Below, one piece after another: positions 6,569 through 16,000 of a DNA stretch of 17,896 nucleotides (positions are counted from its first letter, which is position 1; each line of letters opens with the position of its first letter). Made by a program: the position numbers and the translations under genes. The DNA comes from JADJLQ01 sp040007895 (GTDB taxonomy: Bacteria; Bacteroidota; Bacteroidia; Chitinophagales; Saprospiraceae): positions 1-17,896 of the forward strand of contig JBDTUE010000072.1 in the NCBI GenBank assembly GCA_040007895.1, read 5' to 3'. A model generated the notes under the pieces. That model had not been told where the DNA came from, did not search any database, and saw only the letters and a list, made by a program, of their open reading frames with translations.

Positions 6569-7351
6569 ATGGCTAAAATAATTGCGATTGCAAACCAAAA
6601 AGGTGGAGTAGGGAAGACTACTACTGCTATTAACCTGGCAGCCAGCCTGGCTATCCTTGAAAAAAAAATTTTACTGATTGATGCTGACCCACAGGCTAAT
6701 GCTGCCTCCGGAGTGGGTATTGCCGTCGATGATCTGGAATTGTCTTTGTATGATTGTATGATTAACGATGTAGATCCATCTGCTGCAATTATATCAACAG
6801 AAACTCCTAATCTTGATATCCTTCCTTCACATCCTGACCTTGTAGGTGCGGAAATTGAATTGGTTTATAAAGATCAAAGAGAGTTTATTTTAAAAAGAAT
6901 TCTGGATAAAGTCAGTCACCGATATGATTATATTCTTATCGATTGCCTTCCTTCTCTTGGTTTAATCACAGTGAATGCGCTAACTGCATCTAATAGTGTA
7001 CTGATTCCGATTCAATGCGAAATTTTTGCACTCGAAGGATTAAGCCGGTTAAAACGTACCATCAATATGGTCAGAGAAAATCTTAACCCGGAATTGTATA
7101 TCGAAGGTATAGTATTGTCCATGTTTGATCAACGACTGAGACTTGCAAATCTGGTAGTAACCGAATTGAGATCGTCTTCGCAAGATTATATTTTCGATAC
7201 TATTGTTCATCGAAATTCTAAGATCGGAGAGGCACCCAGCGTACACAAACCTGTACTTTTATATGATGCAGGTGGAAAAGGGACTATTAACTTCCTTAAT
7301 TTAGCTGACGAATTTCTGAGAAAACAAGCTCTTCAACCAGCATTAACTTAA
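6569..7351 (+). CDS. parA: ParA/Soj chromosome-partitioning ATPase
   Basis: This 260-residue protein is the ATPase that works with ParB to segregate replicated chromosome origins. The deviant Walker A motif KGGVGKTT (11-18) carries the signature lysine K11 and catalytic-loop K16. DADPQAN follows at 38-44 (D40 in switch I), and Walker B YILIDCLPSLG at 121-131 (D125). In the ATP state it dimerises and binds DNA non-specifically. The length is that of the chromosomal Soj type without an N-terminal DNA-binding domain, as opposed to longer plasmid ParA proteins. It has its own promoter and is followed 6 bases later by parB, so the pair is co-transcribed. No parS-like palindrome (TGTTTCACGTGAAACA type) was seen in the window. 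Confidence 0.95.
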   Translation: MAKIIAIANQKGGVGKTTTAINLAASLAILEKKILLIDADPQANAASGVGIAVDDLELSLYDCMINDVDPSAAIISTETPNLDILPSHPDLVGAEIELVYKDQREFILKRILDKVSHRYDYILIDCLPSLGLITVNALTASNSVLIPIQCEIFALEGLSRLKRTINMVRENLNPELYIEGIVLSMFDQRLRLANLVVTELRSSSQDYIFDTIVHRNSKIGEAPSVHKPVLLYDAGGKGTINFLNLADEFLRKQALQPALT

Positions 7352-7357
7352 TGAATT

Positions 7358-8230
7358 ATGGATCAAAAAAAAGAGCTGGGAAAAGGAATTCGTGCGTTGC
7401 TTGGTGGTATTGATCAAACCAAAGCCAACTCACCTAAACCAATTCCACTGGCAAGTGTCCAGTTCATTCCATTAACCTATATTGAAAGCAATCCCTACCA
7501 ACCGAGGACAGAGTTTGATGATACATTATTAGCTGAATTAGCTGATTCTATTAAAATTCATGGTATCATTCAACCAATCACTGTCCGAAGAATTACGGAC
7601 AATAGATATCAATTGATCAGTGGCGAAAGAAGGACAAGGGCAACCCGATTAGCAGGACTTACAGATATTCCGGCATATATAAGATCTACGGATGATCAGG
7701 GGATGTTAGAAATGGCTTTGATTGAAAACATTCAACGTGAAAATCTCAATGCTGTAGAAATAGCGATCTCTATGGCCCGGCTGATTGAAGAATGTAAACT
7801 GACCCATGAAGAAATGTCATCCAGAATTGGTAAAGACAGGAGTACGGTCACCAATCATCTCCGGCTATTGAAGCTGCCTCCCGACATTCAACAGGCAGTG
7901 AAATCACATAAATTATCTATGGGCCATGCACGAGCACTCGCCGGGGTTAGTCATTTAGTTTTGCAAATGAAATTGTTTAAGGAAACTATTTTACATGAAT
8001 GGTCAGTACGTCAACTGGAACAAACTATAAAATCGTATAACAAAAAAATCGATAAACCGGAAAGTCAACAACATAAAACGGACTATACGTTATCTTCAAG
8101 AACAGATAAGGCCAATGCAATTTTTGGAAGAAGAGTATTGGTAAAAGCAGATAAAAAAGGAAAAGGTGTACTGCAGATACCTTTTAATCATTTAAATGAC
8201 CTCGACGAACTTTTAGAAAGACTTTCATGA
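7358..8230 (+). CDS. parB: ParB/Spo0J chromosome-partitioning protein
   Basis: This 290-residue protein binds parS sites and forms CTP-dependent sliding clamps near the origin. The N-terminus LGKGIRALLG (7-16) is the segment that stimulates ParA. The ParB/Srx CTP-binding domain shows ESNPYQPR (43-50), a catalytic-region GERRTRA box (89-95) and the ENIQRENLNAVEIA segment (123-136). A helix-turn-helix region follows (about 150-175, including SSRIGKDRSTVTNHLRLLKLP). The C-terminal part contains a short basic-polar linker and the dimerisation tail, ending HLNDLDELLERLS. It starts 6 bases after parA, and its stop overlaps the next ATG (ATGA at 8227-8230), a coupled translation signal. Confidence 0.95.
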   Translation: MDQKKELGKGIRALLGGIDQTKANSPKPIPLASVQFIPLTYIESNPYQPRTEFDDTLLAELADSIKIHGIIQPITVRRITDNRYQLISGERRTRATRLAGLTDIPAYIRSTDDQGMLEMALIENIQRENLNAVEIAISMARLIEECKLTHEEMSSRIGKDRSTVTNHLRLLKLPPDIQQAVKSHKLSMGHARALAGVSHLVLQMKLFKETILHEWSVRQLEQTIKSYNKKIDKPESQQHKTDYTLSSRTDKANAIFGRRVLVKADKKGKGVLQIPFNHLNDLDELLERLS

Positions 8231-8784
8231 AGCGGATCATTTTTTTTAGACCTTTTTATATTTTCATTTTATTTTTGTTTGTATTGCAACCAGTTACCGG
8301 TCAGCAGGACAGTATGAAGGAATCGAGGTTGAAAAAAAAAGACAGCCTCTCCTTGCTTATTGATAAAAGACCGAGGAATGCTGCATTATTTGGACTCATA
8401 TTGCCGGGTGCAGGACAAGTGTATAATAAAAGATGGTGGAAACTTCCGATTGTCTATGGCGCCTATGGCCTGGCTTTTTACAATTTAAAATTTAGCCGGG
8501 ATATTTATAAAAAGTATGATGGTTATTATCAAACTGCATTAAAAGATGGTAAAGTAGTCATCAGAACTGATTTTGAACTTGATGCCAGGGGAGCAAAATT
8601 ATACCGGGACAGAGCAAGAGACAATAAAGATGTTGCATTATTTACCATCATTGGAGTACATCTTTTAGCAGTGCTCGAAGCATACGTTGATGCCCACCTT
8701 AAAAACTTTAATATTGATGATGACCTGAGTTTAAAATATTCACCAACTGCCGGTGGATTGGCATTAGTATACTCTTTACATTAA
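8227..8784 (+). CDS. DUF5683 membrane/exported protein downstream of parB
   Basis: This 185-residue protein begins with a signal-like hydrophobic stretch (residues 1-25, ending near VTGQQ). A charged region rich in Lys and Asp (26-50) follows. Next is a conserved block from about residue 53 with glycine-rich turns (GLILPGAGQVYNKRWWKLPI, 56-75) and an aromatic stretch to about 90, the hallmark of DUF5683 proteins, from recall. Function is not known. It overlaps parB by four bases, so it is translated with it. In many Bacteroidota genomes the same parA-parB-DUF5683 order is followed by dapB; here a convergent gene takes that position. The last 9 coding bases overlap the SCP2 gene on the other strand. 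Confidence 0.8.
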   Translation: MKRIIFFRPFYIFILFLFVLQPVTGQQDSMKESRLKKKDSLSLLIDKRPRNAALFGLILPGAGQVYNKRWWKLPIVYGAYGLAFYNLKFSRDIYKKYDGYYQTALKDGKVVIRTDFELDARGAKLYRDRARDNKDVALFTIIGVHLLAVLEAYVDAHLKNFNIDDDLSLKYSPTAGGLALVYSLH

Positions 8785-9093
8785 ACCAAATATTTTGGCA
8801 TATTTGATGAGTTCTCCGGGATTGCTGATTTTTATTTTACCCGTCATGACCGCCATCATAGGATTGATATCTTTGGATATTATACCCAACAACGTTTCTG
8901 TTTTAGTTTTGATCACACATTTAGGCTCATCATTCAACCCCTGCTCGACATTGACTTTCCCATCTTTTACATAAACCGTATACTGCCCTCCACCTTCGCC
9001 TTCAAGGTCGAAATGAAAAATAGTATCAATTCCCTCTAATAGCTCAGGTCTGACCTTGGTAGGTAATTCTTGTAAAAATTCAGCTGCTGTCAT
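8776..9093 (-). CDS. SCP2 sterol-binding-domain protein
   Basis: This 105-residue protein is a stand-alone SCP2 domain, a small alpha-beta fold with a hydrophobic tunnel that binds lipids or acyl chains. Landmarks are IDTIFHFDLEGEGGGQYTVYV (22-42, the core strand pair), VKDGKVNVEQG (42-52) with the usual acidic/hydrophobic pattern, and the C-terminal MTGKIKISNPGELIKYAKIF (83-102) that closes the tunnel. Bacterial versions are poorly characterised and may carry lipids or regulate lipid enzymes. The start is the ATG at 9093, just downstream of an exact -7 element. The stop overlaps the end of the convergent DUF5683 gene by 9 bases. An enoyl-CoA hydratase is divergently placed, which fits a lipid-metabolism neighbourhood but does not prove a link. 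Confidence 0.85.
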   Translation of the reverse strand: MTAAEFLQELPTKVRPELLEGIDTIFHFDLEGEGGGQYTVYVKDGKVNVEQGLNDEPKCVIKTKTETLLGIISKDINPMMAVMTGKIKISNPGELIKYAKIFGLM

Positions 9094-9097
9094 TGTT

Positions 9098-9105
9098 CAA
9101 AAATA
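9098..9105 (-). promoter_or_regulatory. -7 promoter element TATTTTTG of the SCP2 gene
   Basis: An exact TAnnTTTG match on the minus strand that ends 4 bases before the ATG at 9093, so the mRNA is predicted to be leaderless or nearly so. No clear -33 TTG was seen at the usual spacing. Confidence 0.55.
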
Positions 9106-9181
9106 CTTATTATTCTGCTCGTGCACATCTATAATTTAATTGAGAAATTGATTTCACTTCCAGGCAGACATAATGACTTAC

Positions 9182-9197
9182 TGTACTGATTTGTACA
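9182..9197. promoter_or_regulatory. Small inverted repeat in the divergent SCP2/enoyl-CoA hydratase gap
   Basis: TGTAC (9182-9186) and GTACA (9193-9197) form a perfect 5-bp inverted repeat with a 6-base spacer, about 145 bases upstream of the hydratase ATG. Symmetric sites like this can be operators, but arms this short also occur by chance. Nothing else clear was seen in the 236 bases between the SCP2 -7 element and the hydratase. Confidence 0.25.
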
Positions 9198-9341
9198 TCG
9201 AGATCAAAACAAGATTGAAATTGGTTTAAAAAGAAATAAAATTTGGATAACGGCTGGACGCTAATTTAATAAAGATTTGGAATTTTAGGTACAAATGCGC
9301 AAATAAAAAAACGATCTTTATTATAACTATTCTCACATATC

Positions 9342-10118
9342 ATGTTTAAAAATATATTAGTTCAAGAGTTTGATTGTATTCAATTATTGACGATCAACAG
9401 ACCTGAAGCGCTTAATGCTTTAAACTTAAAAGTATTTGAAGAAATCAAATCGCATTTGATCTCTATAGAAGAGAATCACAAGATCCGCTGCCTGGTCATC
9501 GCAGGTTCTGGTGAAAAAGCATTTATCGCTGGTGCCGATATCACCGAGTTCAGTTCGATTCCAAAAGGCGGGGCTAAAACATTTCTGAGTCTTGGCAATA
9601 CGGTGATGAACCTAATTGAAAATTTTCATATCCCTGTTATCGCGGCTATTAAAGGATTTGCTTTAGGTGGTGGCTGTGAATTGGCAATGGCTTGTCACAT
9701 CAGAATTGCAGGTGAAAAAGCAAAATTTGGCATGCCTGAAATAAATCTTGGAATCCTGCCGGGATATGGTGGTACTCAGCGATTAAGCAAATTGATTGGG
9801 AAAGCAAAAGCAATGGAATTGATATTATCCGGTGATTTTATTAGTGCCGTGGATGCTTTGGAATTAGGTTTGGTAAATAAGGTGGTAGCTGATGGAAAAG
9901 AGATTGAACATGCTATGGAGTTGGCCAAAAAATTCGCAGGTAAAGCACCTTTGGCTGTTAAAGCAATCATCCAGGCTGTTAACCAGGTTGATCATGATTT
10001 GTTGAAGGATATTGAAAAGGAAAGTGATCTGTTCACTGCTCTGGCCGATACTGAGGATTTTAAAGAGGGTACGACAGCATTTCTGGAAAAACGTAAAGCA
10101 GTATTTACGGGAAAATAA
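9342..10118 (+). CDS. Enoyl-CoA hydratase (crotonase family)
   Basis: This 258-residue enzyme of the crotonase superfamily should add water across the double bond of trans-2-enoyl-CoA in fatty acid or short-chain acyl-CoA metabolism. The oxyanion-hole loops are AFIAGADI (60-67) and IKGFALGGGCELA (103-115). The two catalytic glutamates of true hydratases are both present, E113 in GGGCE and E133 in MPEINLG. The GYGGTQRL segment (141-148) lines the active site. The total length is normal for a monofunctional hydratase, and both glutamates argue against an isomerase-only role. Chain-length preference is unknown. It is on the plus strand, divergent to SCP2, and 71 bases before the next gene. Confidence 0.93.
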   Translation: MFKNILVQEFDCIQLLTINRPEALNALNLKVFEEIKSHLISIEENHKIRCLVIAGSGEKAFIAGADITEFSSIPKGGAKTFLSLGNTVMNLIENFHIPVIAAIKGFALGGGCELAMACHIRIAGEKAKFGMPEINLGILPGYGGTQRLSKLIGKAKAMELILSGDFISAVDALELGLVNKVVADGKEIEHAMELAKKFAGKAPLAVKAIIQAVNQVDHDLLKDIEKESDLFTALADTEDFKEGTTAFLEKRKAVFTGK

Positions 10119-10176
10119 TTTTTTAAGTGGATTGAGTTGGCATATTCCTGAGTGCAGAAATTTAAACTGGAAAGAA

Positions 10177-10184
10177 TACCTTTA
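10177..10184 (+). promoter_or_regulatory. Possible weak -7 element upstream of the PLP enzyme gene
   Basis: TACCTTTA matches TAnnTTTG at all but the last base and ends 5 bases before the ATG at 10190, a spacing like the near-leaderless genes here. The mismatch and lack of a -33 TTG make it weak; readthrough from the hydratase gene 71 bases upstream is equally possible. Confidence 0.25.
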
Positions 10185-10189
10185 ATGTC

Positions 10190-11293
10190 ATGAATTGGTA
10201 TGAAGTAATTAATATAGAGGAAATAGACACTCCTGCACTATTCGTATTTCCGGATAGAATAGCCGCAAATATTGAAGCTGCACTCAGTATGGTTGGTGAT
10301 CCTGGGAGATTGCGACCTCATATCAAAACGCATAAATCCAAAGAGGCTGCGCAAATGATGATCGACGAGGGTATTACTAAATTTAAATGTGCTACCATTG
10401 CTGAGGCAGAAATATTAGGTTCATTAAATGCTCAGGATGTATTATTGGCATACCAACCAGTAGGCCCAAAGATTAAGCGTTTTCTTCGACTCCAAATTCA
10501 ATTTCCTGGTACTCGTTTTTCTTGTCTGGTGGACAATAGCCAGGCTGCATCAGCATTAAGTGATGAAGCTTTATCTTCTGAATCAAGGATTGAAGTATTT
10601 CTTGATATTGACACGGGCATGCATCGTACAGGAATTGAGCCGGAGCAAGCAGAAGATTTGTTTCTTTTTTGTATTGCTTGTAAAGGATTAACCGTTCGAG
10701 GACTTCACGCCTACGATGGTCACATCAGGGATCTTGATTTAAATGAACGACAACAGAAATCAGATCAGGCATATGATACAGTATTGAAATTAAAGAATAA
10801 ATTATCTGAACATTCTGGAAATACATTAAATATAATTTGCGGCGGATCTCCTACGTTTCCAACTCATGCGCATAGATTAAACGTTGAATGCAGCCCGGGC
10901 ACCTTTATCTATTGGGACAAAGGATACACGGATTTATATGATGGAAAATCTTTTAAACCGGCCGCAGTAATAGCGACACGTGTAATTTCGATATCCTCTA
11001 AAAACACGATTACGTGTGATTTAGGTCATAAATCCATTGCGGCTGAAAATGATTTAAAGCATAGAATACATTTTTTAAACGCGAATGATCTTATTCCGGT
11101 TGGTCAAAGCGAAGAACATCTTGTCCTACAAATTAACCCGGATCAAAAATTTCAAATAGGTGATGTTTTATATGGGCTGCCTCACCATATCTGCCCTACG
11201 GTGGCATTATATGAAAAAGTATTGCCGGTCATTTCGCATAAAGCGGTTGGTGAGTGGCGCAATATTGCCCGCGATAGAAAAATCACTATATAA
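10190..11293 (+). CDS. D-threonine aldolase/D-serine dehydratase-like PLP enzyme
   Basis: This 367-residue protein has an alanine racemase-type N-terminal barrel and a C-terminal metal-binding domain of the D-TA/DSD family, which uses PLP and a metal to cleave or dehydrate D-amino acids with a beta-hydroxyl. The PLP lysine is K46 in RPHIKTHKS (42-50). The likely metal ligands are H333 and C335 in PHHICPT, which match the His/Cys pair of eukaryotic D-serine dehydratase. The GGSPTFP segment (about 222-228) and the DTGMHRTGI loop (about 141-149) are phosphate/substrate-side features. It could be an aldolase acting on D-threonine or a dehydratase acting on D-serine; sequence alone does not separate them. 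The next gene starts 5 bases later and is a membrane dipeptidase, so the two form an operon. Confidence 0.85.
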   Translation: MNWYEVINIEEIDTPALFVFPDRIAANIEAALSMVGDPGRLRPHIKTHKSKEAAQMMIDEGITKFKCATIAEAEILGSLNAQDVLLAYQPVGPKIKRFLRLQIQFPGTRFSCLVDNSQAASALSDEALSSESRIEVFLDIDTGMHRTGIEPEQAEDLFLFCIACKGLTVRGLHAYDGHIRDLDLNERQQKSDQAYDTVLKLKNKLSEHSGNTLNIICGGSPTFPTHAHRLNVECSPGTFIYWDKGYTDLYDGKSFKPAAVIATRVISISSKNTITCDLGHKSIAAENDLKHRIHFLNANDLIPVGQSEEHLVLQINPDQKFQIGDVLYGLPHHICPTVALYEKVLPVISHKAVGEWRNIARDRKITI

Positions 11294-11298
11294 TTATT

Positions 11299-12375
11299 AT
11301 GTTTATAATCGATGCTCATTTAGATCTATCAATGAATGCGATAGATTGGAACAGGGATCTTACACAACCCCTTGACAGTATTAAATCCAGAGAACATCAC
11401 TGGAAAGATAAACCAGACCGGGGCAATGGAATGGTCTCATTACCTGAATTAAGAAAGGGAAATATCGGGCTGGTAGTTGCTACGCAAATAGCCAGGGCTG
11501 TAGAAATTACTAATCCGTTACCGGGCTGGCATTCTCCTGCACAGGCATGGGCACATACTCAGGCGCAATTTGCATGGTATAAGGAAATGGAAGCAGCCAA
11601 TGAAATGATTATGATTAAGAATAAACATGAACTGCGTTCCCATTTAACTTTATGGAATAATCCTGATTATAAAGATTTAAATAAACCTATTGGGTACATC
11701 TTATCCCTTGAAGGTGCTGACTCGCTCGTAGATCTTGGTTACCTGGATATTGCCTATCAATATGGTCTCCGGGCTATCGGCCCCGCTCATTATGGTCCAG
11801 GCCGATATGCTAATGGAACCGATGCCCATGGACATCTGTCTGCTCAGGGACGGGAATTATTGAAAAAAATGCAGGCTCTTAATATGATCCTGGATGCTAC
11901 ACATTTATGTGATGATGCGTTTTGGGATGCTATGGATTTGTATTCAGGTCCGATATGGGCAAGCCATAATAATTGCCGTTCCATAGTCAATCATAACCGG
12001 CAGTTCTCCGATGAAATGATAAAATCACTTATTCAAAAAGGAGCTGTGATTGGCGCAGCGTTTGATGCGTGGATGATCGTACCCGGGTGGACCAGAGGAT
12101 CATCGAATCCAAAGGAAATGAATTGTAACCTGGATAAGCTTATTGATCATATGATTCATATTTGCGACATAGCCGGCAATGTAAATCATATTGGTTTAGG
12201 TACAGATCTCGATGGCGGATTTGGTTCTGAACAAAGTCCTTATGATATACATTCTATTGCCGGGCTACAGAGTTTAAATGGACTCTTTGCAAAAAGAGGC
12301 TTTACTGAGCTGGAGATTCAAAAAGTTCTATCTCAAAATTGGTATGACTTTATGTATAAAAATTTACCTGAATAA
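11299..12375 (+). CDS. Membrane dipeptidase (peptidase M19, renal dipeptidase family)
   Basis: This 358-residue zinc dipeptidase has all the metal-binding residues of the family: H7 and D9 in DAHLD, E138 in LSLEGAD, H202 in DATHLCD and H223 in ASHNN. D304 in GTDLDGG matches the catalytic-site aspartate of the human enzyme. M19 enzymes hydrolyse L,L and also L,D dipeptides, including those with a C-terminal D-residue. No signal peptide is seen, so the enzyme is probably cytoplasmic despite the family name. The start ATG is 5 bases after the PLP enzyme, an operon arrangement, and this pairing recurs in other bacteria from recall. The specific substrate is not known. Confidence 0.92.
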   Translation: MFIIDAHLDLSMNAIDWNRDLTQPLDSIKSREHHWKDKPDRGNGMVSLPELRKGNIGLVVATQIARAVEITNPLPGWHSPAQAWAHTQAQFAWYKEMEAANEMIMIKNKHELRSHLTLWNNPDYKDLNKPIGYILSLEGADSLVDLGYLDIAYQYGLRAIGPAHYGPGRYANGTDAHGHLSAQGRELLKKMQALNMILDATHLCDDAFWDAMDLYSGPIWASHNNCRSIVNHNRQFSDEMIKSLIQKGAVIGAAFDAWMIVPGWTRGSSNPKEMNCNLDKLIDHMIHICDIAGNVNHIGLGTDLDGGFGSEQSPYDIHSIAGLQSLNGLFAKRGFTELEIQKVLSQNWYDFMYKNLPE

Positions 12376-12408
12376 GAAGGACTTTTATTCAAAAAAATTC
12401 AGACTCCG

Positions 12409-13026
12409 TTACTTGCCTGGCGGATTATTTATAGATTCATATCTACGTAAAGGCGTAAGATACCCTTTAAACGATTTTGTTTCAAAACGCGACGGAATAC
12501 CCTGCCATTGACCGTCAATATATTTTGTAACGATAAAATGTAAATGAGGAGTAAAGGTATATCCTGTCTTTCCACTTCTTCCGATGATCTGACCCTGATG
12601 TACTGTATCACCTGCTTGAACGGTCACACAATTAAATTGCAAATGTCTGTAGCTGGTTCGAATACTATCCGCATGATCTATAACTACAAAATTTGCATCG
12701 GGTCTGTATTTTTTTTTAAATCCACCTTTATTCGAATCGTTTTTGGTCCTCATGACAATCCCATCCCGGGCTGCACATATAGGGGTACCTACTTTCATTT
12801 TAAAGTCCAACGCAGCTCTGTATTTATGGGTGTATTTACTATAATAGCCCTGGATTACCCTGTGTTTGGTACCGTGTTCATACGGTAATTGATACACAAA
12901 ACTTGTGTCTTCTTTTAGCTTTCCTTTTTGATAAGCTCTGGCTTCTTGCTGGAGAGCTGTACGCGGTGGACCGCATTTGAAACATAGTATAGAGATTAAT
13001 AGAATCCCAGTTATCCTGAAATACAT
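12409..13026 (-). CDS. M23 (LytM-type) metallopeptidase, probably secreted
   Basis: This 205-residue protein has a hydrophobic N-terminus (4-18) with cysteines at 15 and 18. No standard lipobox is seen, so either a poor lipoprotein signal or a simple signal peptide is possible. The M23 domain fills residues 65-165. H67 and D74 (HKYRAALDF) are the likely first zinc ligands, H128 lies in RHLQF, and H161/H163 lie in PHLHF with the third zinc ligand at 163. The first His sits six residues before the Asp instead of the usual three, a spacing common in a Bacteroidota subfamily from recall. It probably cleaves peptidoglycan cross-links in the envelope. It starts 13 bases after the AsmA stop, so it is likely co-transcribed with it. 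Confidence 0.88.
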   Translation of the reverse strand: MYFRITGILLISILCFKCGPPRTALQQEARAYQKGKLKEDTSFVYQLPYEHGTKHRVIQGYYSKYTHKYRAALDFKMKVGTPICAARDGIVMRTKNDSNKGGFKKKYRPDANFVVIDHADSIRTSYRHLQFNCVTVQAGDTVHQGQIIGRSGKTGYTFTPHLHFIVTKYIDGQWQGIPSRFETKSFKGYLTPLRRYESINNPPGK

Positions 13027-13039
13027 GCTTTGGTAAAAC

Positions 13040-16000
13040 TTAATTTGATTTAGGTTTCTTTTTAAATGGATTCCAGTCTTTTAGTTTGTCATTAATTTTT
13101 TTAATTTCTTCTTTGGCTTTACCTCCAACCAATGTATCTAGCTTTGTCTGCAAACTGGAATCAAGAATTTTACCGGATTGTTTGCGAATAACAGAGTCGA
13201 TTATTTCTTTAGATTTTTTTTCCGCCAGGGATTTTAATGAATCTTCGACTTTATGAGACAGGCTGTCAATTTGTTCCTTTTTTAAGGATACATCATCTTT
13301 AAGTATTTTGATTAAACTGTCCTTTTTTTGGTTTATTTTATCCGTTGCTGATGCTTTAGCTGAATCAATCTGGTCTTTAATTTCTTTTGAAATATTTTCT
13401 TTTAATTGGTCTGTGATGGAAATAGCATTAGGATTTTGCACCCAGGAGATTTTAGTTACAGGGTTCGTTATGTTTCCCAGGATATTGGCCATAATATAAA
13501 TAGTGTCCAACGAACTAAGGAGAATTCCGTTTTTTGAAGCCTGCGATCTTATCCATTCCAGTTTATCATTTACAGCCAATCCTATTTTGTACTTATCAAA
13601 AAGTTTTCTTGGAATGCTGAATAAAAAATTATAATTCATTTCCTGGTTCAATTGATGCCTGCCACTGGCTTGTATACTGATATCACCGGATTTTATAACA
13701 AATGGTTTTACTGTTACACTCCCTTTGTCGATTTCAAAATAATTTCTGGACTTTTCCCAGTTTATTTTATTAATGAGCGGGATCTGTATTTTATTGGCAA
13801 TTTCTTCAAGAGGTTTAAATTTTGTAAAGATTCCCTGAAATGTTTCAAAGATCCCTGATGCATCCAGGGAATTCCAAACGGGGCTCATGGCGGCATTTAA
13901 CTTACCTGAAGTAATCACTGAAGTTGAAAAAGAACCTTCTATAAAGGCCGCGATAGGCACCAATGCAGCAAAGGTTTTGGAAGATTTAAACATATCTTCA
14001 ATCTTCAACTTATTTAAATCAATTTTGAAATTATAATTCGGGGTAGCTTCAGACTCCTGATATACTCCATTTAAAGAAAAATTCCCATTATATAAATTTC
14101 CGTTACTGTTGTATACTTCTAAAACCTGGTTATTCAAACGGGCATCACCACTGAGCTCTTTGAATAATAAAGATCCATAGGCTAATTGACCAAGTTGAAT
14201 CTTCAAACTGAGATCGGTCTTATCCGGAAGGTTTTTGATAAAAAAGGTATCCAGCTTTGTTTGCTCTCCACCAGGCGGACTTTCTTTCATCCATTCATCA
14301 AGAATAAATAATGACGAGGTTACTTTTAAATCCCCTTTCAATACAGCATTTTCATTGCTCCATGCATATGGATGGACCAGCATGCCTGAAATAGACATAG
14401 GTGACTTGTTTAATACTAAATCAAGCTGTTTAATAGATAATGTGTCAAAATGGAATTTTCCAGCCATTTTAGCAGCAGAAATCTGATAATCTTTATAGTT
14501 AATCTGCTTACTGGTTGAAGAAAAAGCAAGATTTAATTGAGTCGGTATGGATTCTGAGCTAAAGGAAACCTGCTTATTTTCTGTTGAAGAACTGGTTGAA
14601 TTGTAATTCATTAATTCATTAATATCCAATAACTTACTAATTGATTCTATAGTAAATTCCGCTTTTCTATAATTTCCGGTAGACAGTGCAAGGGGATTGT
14701 TAATTTGTATCTGGCCTGTCAAGTCACTTTTACCATAATAAGCACTATCCAGTTTAATTGTAGTGGAACGAGGATCAAAAACAGTAGTGACATGCGCCAC
14801 TTTAAAAGGCATAAATAAAGGCGAATTGATCTTTACCTGATCTGCTGATAAAGAACCCGCGAATTTGATTTTATCATATTCCTTCCTGGTAATTTGTGCT
14901 TCCGTAAAATCAAATTGAGTATTAAATGAAACTCTACCGGACATTTTTAGAGAATCCCACGGAATAGTTTTGTTTAATGTACTTAATGTAATCACACCTT
15001 TGGTTTCACCTTTTATCGCACTTCCTTCCTTGCTTTGAACTACTGATAATCGGCCGGATACCGGCTCGTGCTCAATATCAAAGGAAAATCCCGGGATATC
15101 GATTTTAAAATATTTTCCAAACTTATCGAGTGTCTGAACATCCAGCATCAACTGGATTTCCTGAATAGGATAGGGGAGATGTTTATATTTTATATTGCCG
15201 TGCTCAATGGAGGAATTCAAAGAAATTTTTGGCTGCTCCCCCGTTTTGGAATCAAATATGCCACTTACTTTGCTATTAAATTTAAATGTTCCTGAAGCTG
15301 ACAACTCATTAAAATGTGCCTGATAAGCACCGGGTACAAGAGAAATCAATTGTTTCAAATCATTTTCCGGAGCATTAATTTCAAGCAACATGGAAGTTGA
15401 GCCATCACTTATTAGTTGGATGAAACCATTAATATCAACAGCCAAAGAATTTAAAGACATTTTATTGTGCTCTAAACTTAATTTGGAAGAATCCAGGTCA
15501 TACCCGACAAGACCTTTCCAGGTGCATTTTAAGTTATTTAGCAATGTCATAGATTCATTTATATAAATCAAACTATCGAATGCGCTGGTTTGATTTAAGA
15601 TAAGTTTATTATCCTGGTAACTTCCTTTGCTTTGCAGATCTAAATGAACCAGGTTTATATATACATGCTCACTGGAGTCGATAAATTTAAAATGTCCACC
15701 TGAAATTTGTACATGGTCTAACCTTACTTGTAAATTTTGATCTGAGGAACTGTCAGATTCAGATTCAGTTTTATTATTTAAATCAGTCAAATTAAGTACT
15801 CCTGAAGATGTAGTTACCAGATTGAGTTCTGGTTGCTCAAGTGCGACTTTAATTAACCTCAATTCTTTAAAGTTGCTGAATACCAGCTTTTTTAAATCAA
15901 AACCCAGCCGGATGTTTTTTGCAGATAATAGATTCACATCTTTGAATTGATCTTTTCCTGTAATGACTAAACTGTCTAAGTTCAGGCTAACACATGGAAA

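Noticed and set aside
6427..9341. A parS site near parAB
   Set aside because: No match to the TGTTTCACGTGAAACA-type palindrome was seen by eye in this window; it may lie elsewhere.
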